Position numbers and translations under genes: made by a program
Assembly (NCBI RefSeq): GCF_000960995.1
Contig: NZ_CP009435.1
Coordinates: forward strand, 3,472,001-3,536,000
Origin: Burkholderia glumae LMG 2196 = ATCC 33617
GTDB taxonomy: Bacteria > Pseudomonadota > Gammaproteobacteria > Burkholderiales > Burkholderiaceae
Reading direction: 5' to 3'
Length of the DNA stretch: 64,000 nucleotides
Part shown: positions 7,322-16,321 of the stretch, piece by piece
How positions within the stretch are numbered: position 1 is the first letter of the stretch
Layout of the letters: each line of letters opens with the position of its first letter
The notes under the pieces: model-generated
Databases searched by the model: none
The model's input: only the letters and a program-made list of their open reading frames with translations
What the model was told of the DNA's origin: nothing

Positions 7322-7407
7322 GAAACTGGTCCGTCGCTTTTTATTACGCGAATCGGCACTCGGCCGTCGTTTTGCGAATTGCTCGAACCCTTTTTATAAA
7401 CCGATGG

Positions 7408-8847
7408 TCAGGCAATCAGCAGATCGGGCCGCCACTCGATGCGCCGGCACGGACCCGCCACGCCGGCGCCCGCCCCGCCCGCCTCCGGCGCGCGATTGAC
7501 GCCGAGCCGCGGCACGAACAGCAGCGTCTCGCCGACATGCAGCAGCGGAACGTCCCGCTGCCACGCCGGCACGCCGCGCTCCTGGAACAGATTCTTGAGG
7601 GTGCGCGACGGCCCGCCCGGCGACATTCGCATCCGCTCGCCGCCGGCCCGTGCGCGCGCCACGAGCGGCGCGCCCGCCAGCACGGCCTCGGCGACCAGAT
7701 CGCTGGCGCCGGCTGCCGCGGCCGGCGCCGCGTCGACCGGCCGGAACACGAAGCTGCCGCGCCACGCCGGCAGATGCCAGACCTCCTGCCCCGCCCACTC
7801 GAGCCGCGCGAGCGGACGCTCGGGCGCGCTGTCGTCGTCGGCCGGATCAGCGCTGTCGCCAGCTTCCCAGTACACGTCGTCGCGATAGAGCCGCAGGCAT
7901 TGCCCTGCGTGATCGATACGCAAGGCATGCGAGACCTGCGCGGCGCGCAGCTGCTTGATCATCTCGGCGAGCCGTGCGGCCGAGGCGCCGGGCAGGCCGA
8001 GCGTGCGCATCCAGTGGCGCAGCAGGTTCGCGCCGCGTTCGTCGTCGAAGCCGAGCAGGCGCTCGCGCGAGAGCACGCGGCCGTCGTCGCGCGTCGCGCC
8101 GGCGAGATCGTCGGCCGCGAGCACGTCGAGCAGCCGCTGCGCGGCGGCCGCATGTTGGGCGGTACGCGCCAGCGCGTCACGGAATCCGGGAAAGTGGACG
8201 GCGAGTTCGGGCAGGACTCGCGCACGCAGCGCATTGCGCGCATAACGCGTGTCGGCATTCGACTCGTCGTCGATCCAGCGCAGCGCGCGCGCCTCGGCGT
8301 AGCGTTCGAGCTGCGCGCGCAACAGCGACAGCAGCGGACGCATGCGCACGATCGTCGCGCCGTCGGGCAGGTAGCGCGGCGCCATCGCGGCGATGCCGGC
8401 CAGCCCCGCGCCGCGCAGCAATTGCAGCAGCACCGTTTCGGCCTGGTCGTCGGCGTGTTGCGCGATCCACAGCGCCTGCGCGCCGTGGCGCTCGCCCAGC
8501 GCGTCGAGCGCGCGATAGCGAAGCTCGCGCGCGCTCGCCTCGACGCCGAGCCCGCTCTCGCGCGGCACCTCGACGCGTTGTGCATCGAAGCACACGCCAA
8601 GCGCGGCCGCGCACGCCGCGGCATGCGCGAGCCAGGCATCGGCGTTGGGGCTCAGCCCGTGGTGGACATGCAGCGCCACGCAGCGCGCGGCGCCGGCCAC
8701 GCGCACGGCCGCGTCGAGCAGCACCGACGAGTCGAGCCCGCCGCTGTACGCGATCGCGATCGTGGCGGCCTCGGGCAGCGCGTCCAAAGCGCCGCGGACC
8801 GCGTCGAGCACGACGCGGTCCGCGGCAGTCTCATGCGGAGAAATCAT
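7408..8847 (-). CDS. tilS: tRNA(Ile)-lysidine synthetase
   Basis: TilS puts lysine on C34 of the minor tRNA-Ile so that it reads AUA. The PP-loop ATP-binding motif AIAYSGGLDSSVLLDA is near residue 30, and a central substrate-binding domain and a C-terminal TilS domain follow in the 479 residues. The start is the ATG before ISPHETAADR; the frame is open 39 codons further up but without family similarity. It follows accA after a 43-base gap on the same strand, a common neighbour in this genus. Confidence 0.95.
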   Translation of the reverse strand: MISPHETAADRVVLDAVRGALDALPEAATIAIAYSGGLDSSVLLDAAVRVAGAARCVALHVHHGLSPNADAWLAHAAACAAALGVCFDAQRVEVPRESGLGVEASARELRYRALDALGERHGAQALWIAQHADDQAETVLLQLLRGAGLAGIAAMAPRYLPDGATIVRMRPLLSLLRAQLERYAEARALRWIDDESNADTRYARNALRARVLPELAVHFPGFRDALARTAQHAAAAQRLLDVLAADDLAGATRDDGRVLSRERLLGFDDERGANLLRHWMRTLGLPGASAARLAEMIKQLRAAQVSHALRIDHAGQCLRLYRDDVYWEAGDSADPADDDSAPERPLARLEWAGQEVWHLPAWRGSFVFRPVDAAPAAAAGASDLVAEAVLAGAPLVARARAGGERMRMSPGGPSRTLKNLFQERGVPAWQRDVPLLHVGETLLFVPRLGVNRAPEAGGAGAGVAGPCRRIEWRPDLLIA

Positions 8848-8890
8848 CGGCGGCACGCTTGCGCGCGGCTCGCAAAAGCGACCACGGCGC

Positions 8891-9862
8891 TCAGACGCCC
8901 GGCGTCGTTTCCTTGAACTTGCCGTAGGCGAGCAGACGCTCCATGCGGCGCTCGCGCAGCGCATCGACGCTCATGCCCTGGAACTGGCGCAGCGTGTCGG
9001 CAAGCGCGCGGCGCAGCAGCGCGGCCATGCCCTTCGGATCGCGATGTGCGCCGCCGAGCGGCTCGTTGACGATCTTGTCGATCAGGCCCAGCGCCTTCAG
9101 GCGGTGCGCGGTCAGGCCCAGCGCCTCGGCGGCCTCTGGCGCCTTCGCCGCGCTCTTCCAGAGGATCGAGGCGCAGCCTTCGGGGGAAATCACCGAATAG
9201 GTGGAGAACTGCAGCATCAGCACACTGTCGGCCACGGCGATCGCGAGCGCGCCGCCCGAACCGCCTTCGCCGATGATGGTGGCGATGATCGGCGTCTTCA
9301 GCTCGGCCATCACGTAGAGATTGCGACCGATCGCCTCCGACTGGCCGCGCTCCTCGGCACCGATGCCAGGGTAAGCGCCCGGCGTGTCGACGAAGGTGAA
9401 GATCGGCAGGCCGAACTTCTCGGCCAGGCGCATCAGACGCTCGGCCTTGCGGTAGCCCTCGGGACGCGGCATGCCGAAGTTGCGCGCGGCGCGCTCCTTG
9501 GTGTCGCGGCCCTTCTGGTGGCCGATCACCATGCACGGCGTGCCGCTGAAGCGCGCGAGGCCGCCGATGATCGACTGATCGTCGGCAAACGCGCGGTCGC
9601 CATGCAGCTCGTGGAAATCGGTAAAAAGCTCGCTGACATAGTCGAGCGTATAGGGGCGCTGCGGATGGCGCGCGATCTGCGAGACCTGCCACGGCGAGAG
9701 GTTCGCGTAGAGATCCTTCGTCAGTTGCTGGCTCTTCTTCGACAGGCGCTCGATCTCTTCCGAAATGTCGACGGCCGAATCGTCCTGCACGAATCGCAGT
9801 TCCTCGATCTTGCCTTCCAGTTCGGCGATCGGCTGTTCGAAATCCAGAAACGTGGTCTTCAT
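8891..9862 (-). CDS. accA: Acetyl-CoA carboxylase carboxyltransferase subunit alpha
   Basis: With AccD this forms the carboxyltransferase that makes malonyl-CoA from carboxybiotin and acetyl-CoA, the first step of fatty-acid synthesis. The protein is 323 residues, the family's usual length. It starts with the helical MKTTFLDFEQPIAELEGKIE segment, then has the crotonase-like fold with VDTPGAYPGIGAEERGQ and GEGGSGGALAI, which line the active site. The ATG is followed by the conserved N-terminus, so the start is sure. Confidence 0.98.
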   Translation of the reverse strand: MKTTFLDFEQPIAELEGKIEELRFVQDDSAVDISEEIERLSKKSQQLTKDLYANLSPWQVSQIARHPQRPYTLDYVSELFTDFHELHGDRAFADDQSIIGGLARFSGTPCMVIGHQKGRDTKERAARNFGMPRPEGYRKAERLMRLAEKFGLPIFTFVDTPGAYPGIGAEERGQSEAIGRNLYVMAELKTPIIATIIGEGGSGGALAIAVADSVLMLQFSTYSVISPEGCASILWKSAAKAPEAAEALGLTAHRLKALGLIDKIVNEPLGGAHRDPKGMAALLRRALADTLRQFQGMSVDALRERRMERLLAYGKFKETTPGV

Positions 9863-9967
9863 GTATGGGAATCCTAGGTCGTGCGGCAGCGCGTATTCTA
9901 ACCGCGCTCACCCACGTCAAAATCGAGTCAAAACTATTGACTCGAATAAATCGATAGTCAGCACAGG

Positions 9968-10879
9968 TTACGCATCACCGGATTCGGGATCCAGGCTGCG
10001 CCACATGTACCAGGTCGCGACTGTACGCCACGGCTCCCAGTTCGCCGCGACCTCGCGCGCCTCGCTGCGCGTGACGGGCTCGCCGCTGAAGTAGTTGATG
10101 CTGATCGCGCGAATCAGGCCGAGGTCGTCGAGCGGCAGGACGTCCGGGCGCGACAGATTGAAGATCAGGAACATCTCGGCGGTCCAACGGCCGATGCCGC
10201 GGATCTGCGTGAGCTCGGCGATCACGGCCTCGTCTTCCATCGAGGTCCATTTGTCGACGTGCAGCGCGCCCGACACGAAATGCTGGGCAAGATCGAGAAT
10301 GTAATCGGACTTGCGCTTCGACAGGCCGCAGGCGGCGAGCTTCTCCTGGCCGAGGCGGATCACCTGCTGCGGCGTGAGCTTCGGGCACGCGGCCTCGATC
10401 GCGGCCCAAACGGCCTGCGCCGTGGCGACCGAGATCTGCTGGCCGACCACCGAGCGTGCGAGCGTGACGAACGGATCGCCGCGCTTGACGAGATGCGCGG
10501 GACCGAACTTGGGGATCAGCTTCTTGAGAATCCGGTCGCGCTTGACGAGATCGGCGCACGCCTTGTCCCAGTAGGGCGGGCGCACCACCACGTCCGCATC
10601 GGCAAGCTGCACCGGCACGGCCGCCTCGGCCGCGCGCGCGCGCCGCGCGCCGCTGTCGGCGGCGTCGACCGCCAGTTCGCGACGCTCGGCCGCGTCGGCG
10701 CGCGCGGGCTTCGCCGCGCCGCGCGCGAGCGGCTTGTGCGCGGCGCCGTTGGCGCCCTCGGCGGGGCCGGCCGCACGCTTTGCGGCGACCTTGCTGGCCG
10801 GCACGCGCTTCGCGGCCGCCGACGCGCCCGTCGCCGTGCGCGCCGCCCGCTTTGCCGGCACTTTCCTGCCCGTTGCCAT
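9968..10879 (-). CDS. DNA-3-methyladenine glycosylase (HhH-GPD), with long basic N-terminal tail
   Basis: The C-terminal 205 residues are a helix-hairpin-helix glycosylase of the AlkA type, which removes alkylated bases. Visible motifs are SVVGQQIS, the hairpin TQIRGIGRWTAEMFL and the catalytic aspartate in LPLDDLG. There are no FeS cysteines. The first 95 residues are almost only Ala, Lys, Arg and Pro (AKRAARTATGASAAAKR), like a histone-H1 tail, which could help DNA binding. It lies between accA and cysS on the same strand. I leave the symbol blank because alkA and related paralogues are hard to tell apart. Confidence 0.9.
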   Translation of the reverse strand: MATGRKVPAKRAARTATGASAAAKRVPASKVAAKRAAGPAEGANGAAHKPLARGAAKPARADAAERRELAVDAADSGARRARAAEAAVPVQLADADVVVRPPYWDKACADLVKRDRILKKLIPKFGPAHLVKRGDPFVTLARSVVGQQISVATAQAVWAAIEAACPKLTPQQVIRLGQEKLAACGLSKRKSDYILDLAQHFVSGALHVDKWTSMEDEAVIAELTQIRGIGRWTAEMFLIFNLSRPDVLPLDDLGLIRAISINYFSGEPVTRSEAREVAANWEPWRTVATWYMWRSLDPESGDA

Positions 10880-10924
10880 CCTGCCTCCTGCGACGAGTCG
10901 ATCAGCGGAACGGACGACGTGCGA

Positions 10925-12319
10925 TCAAACGCGACGCCATTCGGTCAACCCGCCCGGTTTGTCTTCGAGCGCGACACCGGCTTCGAGCAACGCTGCCCGG
11001 ATCCGGTCCGCTTCGGCATAATTCTTCGCCTGCTTGGCGGCCACGCGCGCGGCAATCTGCGCCTCGATCGCGCCGGCTTCGAGCGCGCCCGAGGCGGCAC
11101 CCGAGGCCTGCTGCAGGTAGGCGCGCGGCTCGCGGCCGAGCAGCCCCAGCAGCCCGCCGAGTTGCTTCAGCTGGCGTGCCAGCGCCGGCTCGCGCGTGCG
11201 GTTCACCTCGCCCGCGAGCTCGAACAGCACCGACACGGCCAGCGCCGTGTTGAAATCGTCGTTCATCGCCGCCGCGAAACGCCGCGCGTGGGGCTCGTCT
11301 CGATCGAGCGGCGCGGCGTCGGGCGTCACGTCCTTGAGCGCCGTGTAGAGCCGCGTGAGCGAGGCGCGCGCATCATCGAGATGCACCTCGCTGTAGTTGA
11401 GCGGCGAGCGATAGTGGGTGCGCACGATGAAAAAGCGCATCACCTCGGCGTCGTAGCGCGCCAGCACTTCGCGGATCGTGAAGAAATTGCCGAGCGACTT
11501 CGACATCTTCTCGCTGTCCACCTGCACGAAGCCGTTGTGCATCCAGTAATTGACAAAGGTTTCGCCGGTGGCGCCTTCGCTCTGCGCGATCTCGTTTTCG
11601 TGATGCGGGAACTGCAGATCCTGGCCGCCGCCGTGGATGTCGAAGTGATGACCGAGCAGCGTGCAGCCCATTGCGGAGCACTCGATGTGCCAGCCCGGGC
11701 GGCCGCGCCCGTACTTCGAATCCCAGCTGGTGTCGGCCGGCTCGCCGGGCTTCGCGCTTTTCCACAACACGAAATCGAGCGGGTCCTGCTTCGCGTCGTT
11801 GGCGGCCACGCGCTCGCCCGCGCGCAGGTCGTCGAGCGACTTGCCCGACAGGCGCCCGTAGTTCGCGAACTTGCGCACCGCGTAGTTGACGTCGCCGTCG
11901 CTCGCCTGATATGCATAGCCGTTTGCCTCGAGCGTCTCGATCATGCCGAGCATCTGCGGCACGAAATCGGTCGCGCGCGGCTCGTGCTCGGGCCGCGCGA
12001 CGCCGAGCGCGTCGAGATCCTCGTGCATCGCCGCGATGAAGCGCGAGGTCAGCGAGCCGATCGTCTCGCCGTTCTCGACCGCGCGGCGGATGATCTTGTC
12101 GTCGATGTCGGTGATGTTGCGCACATACGTGACGCGATAGCCGAGCGCGCGCAGCCAGCGCTGCACGACGTCGAACACGACCATCATTCGCGCATGCCCG
12201 ACGTGACAGTAGTCGTAGACGGTGATGCCGCAGACGTACATCCGGACTTCGCCGGGATGCCGTGGCACGAAGACTTGCTTGTCACGCGCGAGCGTGTTGT
12301 AGATGCGCAGTGATTCCAT
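10925..12319 (-). CDS. cysS: Cysteinyl-tRNA synthetase
   Basis: This charges tRNA-Cys. The ATG before ESLRIYNTLARDKQ is the family start and gives 464 residues; the open frame goes 193 codons further up without similarity. It has the class I signature HVGHAR (HIGH box), zinc ligands starting with the cysteine in YVCGITVYD and ending with SMGC and HHENEIAQ, and the EKMSKSLGN loop. It diverges from the TPR gene, sharing a 228-base upstream region. Confidence 0.97.
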   Translation of the reverse strand: MESLRIYNTLARDKQVFVPRHPGEVRMYVCGITVYDYCHVGHARMMVVFDVVQRWLRALGYRVTYVRNITDIDDKIIRRAVENGETIGSLTSRFIAAMHEDLDALGVARPEHEPRATDFVPQMLGMIETLEANGYAYQASDGDVNYAVRKFANYGRLSGKSLDDLRAGERVAANDAKQDPLDFVLWKSAKPGEPADTSWDSKYGRGRPGWHIECSAMGCTLLGHHFDIHGGGQDLQFPHHENEIAQSEGATGETFVNYWMHNGFVQVDSEKMSKSLGNFFTIREVLARYDAEVMRFFIVRTHYRSPLNYSEVHLDDARASLTRLYTALKDVTPDAAPLDRDEPHARRFAAAMNDDFNTALAVSVLFELAGEVNRTREPALARQLKQLGGLLGLLGREPRAYLQQASGAASGALEAGAIEAQIAARVAAKQAKNYAEADRIRAALLEAGVALEDKPGGLTEWRRV

Positions 12320-12507
12320 AGAGATGAAACGAGAGCCGAAGGATGCCGCCCTGGCGACGGGCGCCTGCATGAGAACCCGCTCGGTGCCCCCGCCGCGATC
12401 GGAAGCGCCGCCGTCGGTCAACGAGGCGTCGATCGAACGACGGGCGAAGCGGTAACGGCGCGAGAGGCAAAAGACAGTCCGCAGCTCGCCGGAATGCGCG
12501 GACGATT

Positions 12508-12516
12508 TGCTAGAAT
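12508..12516 (+). promoter_or_regulatory. Extended -10 promoter of the TPR gene
   Basis: TGCTAGAAT is an extended -10 (TGn plus TAGAAT) 31 bases before the TPR gene start. TATAAC (12526-12531) is an alternative -10. No good -35 is seen for either. Confidence 0.4.
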
Positions 12517-12547
12517 GGCTCGGAGTATAACATTGCGATTTGAGCCT

Positions 12548-13264
12548 ATGAAATCTTCCAGCGGCCGCGCGCCGAGCGCTGCGACCCTCGTTGCGACCGC
12601 CCTCCTCGGTCTCGCGCTGGCGCTTCCGGCCTTTGCCCAGAAAGCACCCGCCGCCACCGACGGCACGCCGGAGATCGACGCGTCGATCACGAACCGCAAC
12701 TGGTCGGCGGCGCTGGCACAGCTCGACGCGCGCATCGCGACGAACCCGCGCGACGTGCAGGCGCAGTTCAAGCGCGGCACGGTGCTGGCCCGGCTGAACC
12801 GCGACGACGACGCGATCCAACAGTTCGTCGCGCTCACGCAGGCCTACCCCGAGTTGCCCGAACCGTACAACAACCTCGCCGCGCTGTACGCGAAGCACGG
12901 CCGCTACGACGAGGCGCGCGCCGCGCTCGTCACCGCGATCAAGGCGAATCCCGACTACGGTCTCGCCTACGAGAATCTGGGCGACCTGTACCTGCGGCTC
13001 GCGGCGGCGTCATACCAGCGCGCGCAGTCGCTCGGCCAGGCGAGCGGCCCGACCGCGCAGCGGCTTGCCGACCTGCAGCGCATCGTTTCGCCGCCGGCCG
13101 ACCAACGCGCCGCGGCTGCCGCGCCGGCGAGCCGGACCCGCGCGCTGACGGACCGGGCGGCCTCGAACCTGTCCACCACCACGCTGCCGCTGTCGCCCTC
13201 GTTCCAGTTCGGCATCTCGGACGGCTCGCTCGCGGTGCCGCCCTACCTGGCGCCATCGAACTGA
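12548..13264 (+). CDS. Exported TPR-repeat protein
   Basis: The protein is 238 residues. It has a Sec signal peptide (about residues 1-30, cleaved after LALPAFA) followed by a periplasmic domain with three or more tetratricopeptide repeats (about 50-160; NPRDVQAQFKRGTVLARLNR, ELPEPYNNLAALYAKHGR, NPDYGLAYENLGDLYLRL). TPRs hold protein complexes. The last 70 residues are Ala/Pro/Ser-rich and unstructured. I start at the ATG before KSSSGRAP, which gives a clean signal peptide; an upstream ATG would add 18 residues. It heads a run with two prolyl isomerases and lpxH, so a part in envelope protein handling is likely but not shown. Confidence 0.85.
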   Translation: MKSSSGRAPSAATLVATALLGLALALPAFAQKAPAATDGTPEIDASITNRNWSAALAQLDARIATNPRDVQAQFKRGTVLARLNRDDDAIQQFVALTQAYPELPEPYNNLAALYAKHGRYDEARAALVTAIKANPDYGLAYENLGDLYLRLAAASYQRAQSLGQASGPTAQRLADLQRIVSPPADQRAAAAAPASRTRALTDRAASNLSTTTLPLSPSFQFGISDGSLAVPPYLAPSN

Positions 13265-13323
13265 CGCGGGAATCGGACGCGCGGCAGGGCTTCCCAATCC
13301 ATTCACTCAACCAGAGGATCGTC

Positions 13324-13902
13324 ATGAAACGTCTGTTGTTGGCGCTCGGCAGCGCCGCCTTCGTCGCGACCGCACCCGTTTACGCCCAAACGGCGGCCGC
13401 CGCGCATCCGGTCGTGCAGTTGAAGACCACGCAGGGCGACATCCGCGTCGAGCTGTATCCCGAGAAGGCGCCGAAGACGGTGGCGAACTTCCTCGACTAC
13501 GTGAAGGCCGGCCAATACAACGGCACGATCTTCCATCGCGTGATTCCCGGCTTCATGATCCAGGGCGGCGGCTACAAGGAGAATTTCGACGAGAAGCCCA
13601 CCCGCGCGCCGATCCCGCTCGAAAGCCGCAACGGCCTGAAGAACCTGACGGGCACCATCGCGATGGCGCGCACCAGCGATCCGAACTCGGCCACCGCGCA
13701 GTTCTTCATCAACACCGTCGATAACGCCGGCCTCGACTACCCGAACCCCGACGGCAACGGCTATGCGGTGTTCGGCAAGGTCGTCTCGGGCATGGACGTC
13801 GTCAAGAAGATCGAGGCGGCGCCCACCACGGTGCACGGCTCGATGCGCGACGTCCCCCAGAAGCCGGTCGTGATCGAATCGGCCAGCATCGTCAGCAAGT
13901 AA
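13324..13902 (+). CDS. ppiA: Periplasmic peptidyl-prolyl cis-trans isomerase (cyclophilin type)
   Basis: This helps envelope proteins fold by turning X-Pro bonds. It is 192 residues with a signal peptide (about 1-22, ending PVYAQ). The cyclophilin fold follows, with FHRVIPGFMIQGG, the catalytic arginine-phenylalanine region, and SATAQFFIN. It lies 59 bases after the TPR gene and is followed by its cytoplasmic paralogue, an evident old duplication. Confidence 0.93.
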   Translation: MKRLLLALGSAAFVATAPVYAQTAAAAHPVVQLKTTQGDIRVELYPEKAPKTVANFLDYVKAGQYNGTIFHRVIPGFMIQGGGYKENFDEKPTRAPIPLESRNGLKNLTGTIAMARTSDPNSATAQFFINTVDNAGLDYPNPDGNGYAVFGKVVSGMDVVKKIEAAPTTVHGSMRDVPQKPVVIESASIVSK

Positions 13903-13989
13903 ACCCCGGGCGCGCTGCGCCCTGCCACGCGGCCGCGTCGTCCCGACCGGCCGCGTGCCGTTTCACCCACCTCTAAAGAAGGAACCATC

Positions 13990-14481
13990 ATGGTTGAACT
14001 GCATACGAACCACGGCGTGATCAAGCTCGAACTCGACGCCGCCAAGGCACCGAAGACGGTGGAGAACTTCCTGAACTACGTGAAGGCCGGCCACTACGAC
14101 GGCACGGTGTTCCATCGCGTCATCAACGGCTTCATGATCCAGGGCGGCGGTTTCGAGCCGGGCATGAAGCAGAAGCCCACCGAAGCGCCGATCGACAACG
14201 AGGCGAACAACGGCCTGAAGAACGACAACTACACGGTCGCGATGGCGCGCACCAACGATCCGCACTCGGCGACCGCGCAATTCTTCATCAACGTCAACGA
14301 CAACGACTTTCTGAACCACTCGTCGCCGACGCCGCAAGGCTGGGGCTACGCCGTATTCGGCAAGGTGGTCGAAGGCCAGGACGTGGTGGACAAGATCAAG
14401 AGCGTCAAGACGGGCAGCAAGGGCTTCCACCAGGACGTGCCGAACGACGACGTGGTGATCGAAAAGGCCGTGGTGGTCTGA
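13990..14481 (+). CDS. ppiB: Cytoplasmic peptidyl-prolyl cis-trans isomerase (cyclophilin)
   Basis: This is the cytoplasmic partner of the preceding gene: 163 residues, no signal peptide, with FHRVINGFMIQGGGFEPG and SATAQFFINVNDNDFLNH typical of PpiB. AAGAAGGAACC before the ATG gives a good ribosome-binding site. Only 22 bases separate it from lpxH. Confidence 0.95.
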   Translation: MVELHTNHGVIKLELDAAKAPKTVENFLNYVKAGHYDGTVFHRVINGFMIQGGGFEPGMKQKPTEAPIDNEANNGLKNDNYTVAMARTNDPHSATAQFFINVNDNDFLNHSSPTPQGWGYAVFGKVVEGQDVVDKIKSVKTGSKGFHQDVPNDDVVIEKAVVV

Positions 14482-14503
14482 CGCGTTACGCAGACGCATC
14501 CCG

Positions 14504-15307
14504 ATGCTGCAGGAAGCACCACCGCGAAGCGTCTCCGGGGGCGTGCCGGGCGAGCATGGGCTCGCGCACGCGGCACGCCCCTTTCTGTTCGTCTCCGATC
14601 TGCACCTGAGCGAGGCGATCCCCCGCACGGTGGCCGCGTTCGAGCACTTCGTGCGCGTTACGGCCGACAGCGCCGACTCGGTGTTCATCCTCGGCGACCT
14701 GTTCGAATACTGGATCGGCGACGACATCCTCGCGGTCGATCCGTTCGCGCAGCGCATCGCCGCGCTGCTGCATACATTCTCGGAGCGCGGCATCGCGCTC
14801 TACGTGATGCACGGTAATCGCGACTTCCTGCTCGGCCGGCGCTTCATGAAGGCCGCGGGCGCGATGCTGGTGCCCGACCCGTCGGTGGTGCTGGCCTTCG
14901 GCCGGCGCATCGTGCTCGCGCACGGCGACGCGCAATGCACGGCCGATCGCGGTTATCAATGGTTTCGCGGCTTCGCGCGCAATCGCGCCGCGCAGTGGCT
15001 GTTCCTCGCGCGCCCGCTCGGCTGGCGCCGCGCACTCGCCGAGCGCATGCGCGCGAAGAGCGAGGCCGGCCGCGAGCGGCCGATGCTGCCGCGCTACGAC
15101 GTGACGCGGCGCGGCATCGCCGAGCTGTTCGAGCGCAGCGGCGCCGACACGATGATCCACGGCCATACGCATCGCCCGGCGCGGCACGCCGAACCCGAGG
15201 GCGCGCGCTGGGTCCTGCCCGATTGGGATCTCGATCACGGCACGCCGCGCGGCGGCTACCTGCGCATCGACGCGGACGGCGTGCAGGCGCTGCCGCTCGG
15301 CCGCTGA
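14504..15307 (+). CDS. lpxH: UDP-2,3-diacylglucosamine diphosphatase
   Basis: LpxH cuts UDP-diacylglucosamine to lipid X, an early step of lipid A synthesis. The metallophosphoesterase metal ligands are all present: FVSDLHLSE, GDLFEYWIGDD, HGNRDFLLG, LAHGD and IHGHTHRPA. It is 267 residues; the family norm is about 240-260, with some extra residues at the N-terminus. The true start might lie later, near ARPFLFVSDLHL. It is transcribed with ppiB. Confidence 0.93.
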   Translation: MLQEAPPRSVSGGVPGEHGLAHAARPFLFVSDLHLSEAIPRTVAAFEHFVRVTADSADSVFILGDLFEYWIGDDILAVDPFAQRIAALLHTFSERGIALYVMHGNRDFLLGRRFMKAAGAMLVPDPSVVLAFGRRIVLAHGDAQCTADRGYQWFRGFARNRAAQWLFLARPLGWRRALAERMRAKSEAGRERPMLPRYDVTRRGIAELFERSGADTMIHGHTHRPARHAEPEGARWVLPDWDLDHGTPRGGYLRIDADGVQALPLGR

Positions 15308-15370
15308 GCCGCGGCGGCCGGTCGGCCAGCGGCACCGGTCGGCACGCGCCGCGAAGCGGCGAGGTTCGGC

Positions 15371-16135
15371 TCAGCGCGGCTCGCCCACGCTCGCCTCGAG
15401 AGCAGCGGACAGCCGCTGCAGATCGACCCGGCCGTCGGCCTGCAGAGCCTCGAAGCGCGCGCCCAGCCGCTCCAGCGCAGCGACGATCTCGTCGACGCGC
15501 TGCGCTTGCCGGGCGGCGTGATCGACCAGGCCATGGATCGCCAGCGACATCGGGTCGTCGGCGTTCGAGGTGATGCCGTAGGCGCTGAACTCGGCCCGGG
15601 CCGGCGCCGGCTTCGACTCGGCCGGCAGCACCACGCGGGCGGGATTGCCGACCGCCGTGCCGCCCGCCGGCACCGGCCTGACGACCACCGCGTTCGAGCC
15701 GATCTTGGCGCCCTCGCCCACCGTGAAGCCGCCGAGCACCTTGGCCCCCGCGCCGACGATCACGCCGCGCCCGAGCGTGGGATGGCGCTTCGCGCCGCGC
15801 GTGAGCGAGGTGCCGCCGAGCGTCACGCCCTGGTAGATCGTGCAGTCGTCACCGACGACCGCCGTCTCGCCGATCACCACGCCCATGCCGTGGTCGATGA
15901 ACACGCGTCGCCCGAGCGTGGCGCCAGGATGGATCTCGATGCCGGTCATGAAGCGCCCGGCCTGCGAAATGAAACGCCCGAGCCAGCGCCAATCGCGCCG
16001 CCAGCACGCATGCGCGACGCGGTGGAAAATCAGCGCGTGGATGCCGGGGTAACAGCTCAGCACTTCCCAGGCGCTGCGAGCAGCGGGGTCGCGCTCGCGA
16101 ATCGTCGCGATGTCTTCTCGGAGTCTCGTGAACAT
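15371..16135 (-). CDS. cysE: Serine O-acetyltransferase
   Basis: CysE makes O-acetylserine, the carbon skeleton for cysteine. It is 254 residues, with an N-terminal helical domain (MFTRLREDIATIRERDPAAR) and a left-handed beta-helix of hexapeptide repeats (about 70-160). The active-site histidine lies in FIDHGMGVVIGETAVVGDD. The last 70 residues are an extra, helical tail not found in the shortest family members. It points against lpxH and is preceded by trmJ on the same strand. Confidence 0.93.
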   Translation of the reverse strand: MFTRLREDIATIRERDPAARSAWEVLSCYPGIHALIFHRVAHACWRRDWRWLGRFISQAGRFMTGIEIHPGATLGRRVFIDHGMGVVIGETAVVGDDCTIYQGVTLGGTSLTRGAKRHPTLGRGVIVGAGAKVLGGFTVGEGAKIGSNAVVVRPVPAGGTAVGNPARVVLPAESKPAPARAEFSAYGITSNADDPMSLAIHGLVDHAARQAQRVDEIVAALERLGARFEALQADGRVDLQRLSAALEASVGEPR

Positions 16136-16321
16136 GCGTGTCTCGACCGGGGGGAATTGTCGCCGCGCGCCGCGCGGCCCTTATACGCGATTGCCATTGG
16201 CTTATCACGTGCGGCGATTGTAGGGCCACTCGCGCGGACGCGCTGGACCCACCGCGTTGCCCCCGACGGCGCCGGGGGTATTGGCGCGGCAGGCCGGGGC
16301 GCGGGCGGGCCCCGGCGCCGC

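Larger units (their letters stand above)
7062..7407. other. lysC leader/promoter region, no gene
   Basis: There is no gene between lysC and tilS. The stretch holds hairpins near the lysC start (7087-7103 and 7103-7140), an operator-like palindrome (7309-7321) and T-rich sequence just after the tilS stop. Short open frames on either strand look like GC-rich shadows. Confidence 0.6.

Noticed and set aside
7372..8916. 514-codon plus-strand frame antisense to tilS
   Set aside because: Shadow frame, Arg/His-rich, no family likeness.
15310..15365. GC-rich inverted sequences between lpxH and cysE as a terminator
   Set aside because: Short stems with no T-run on either strand.
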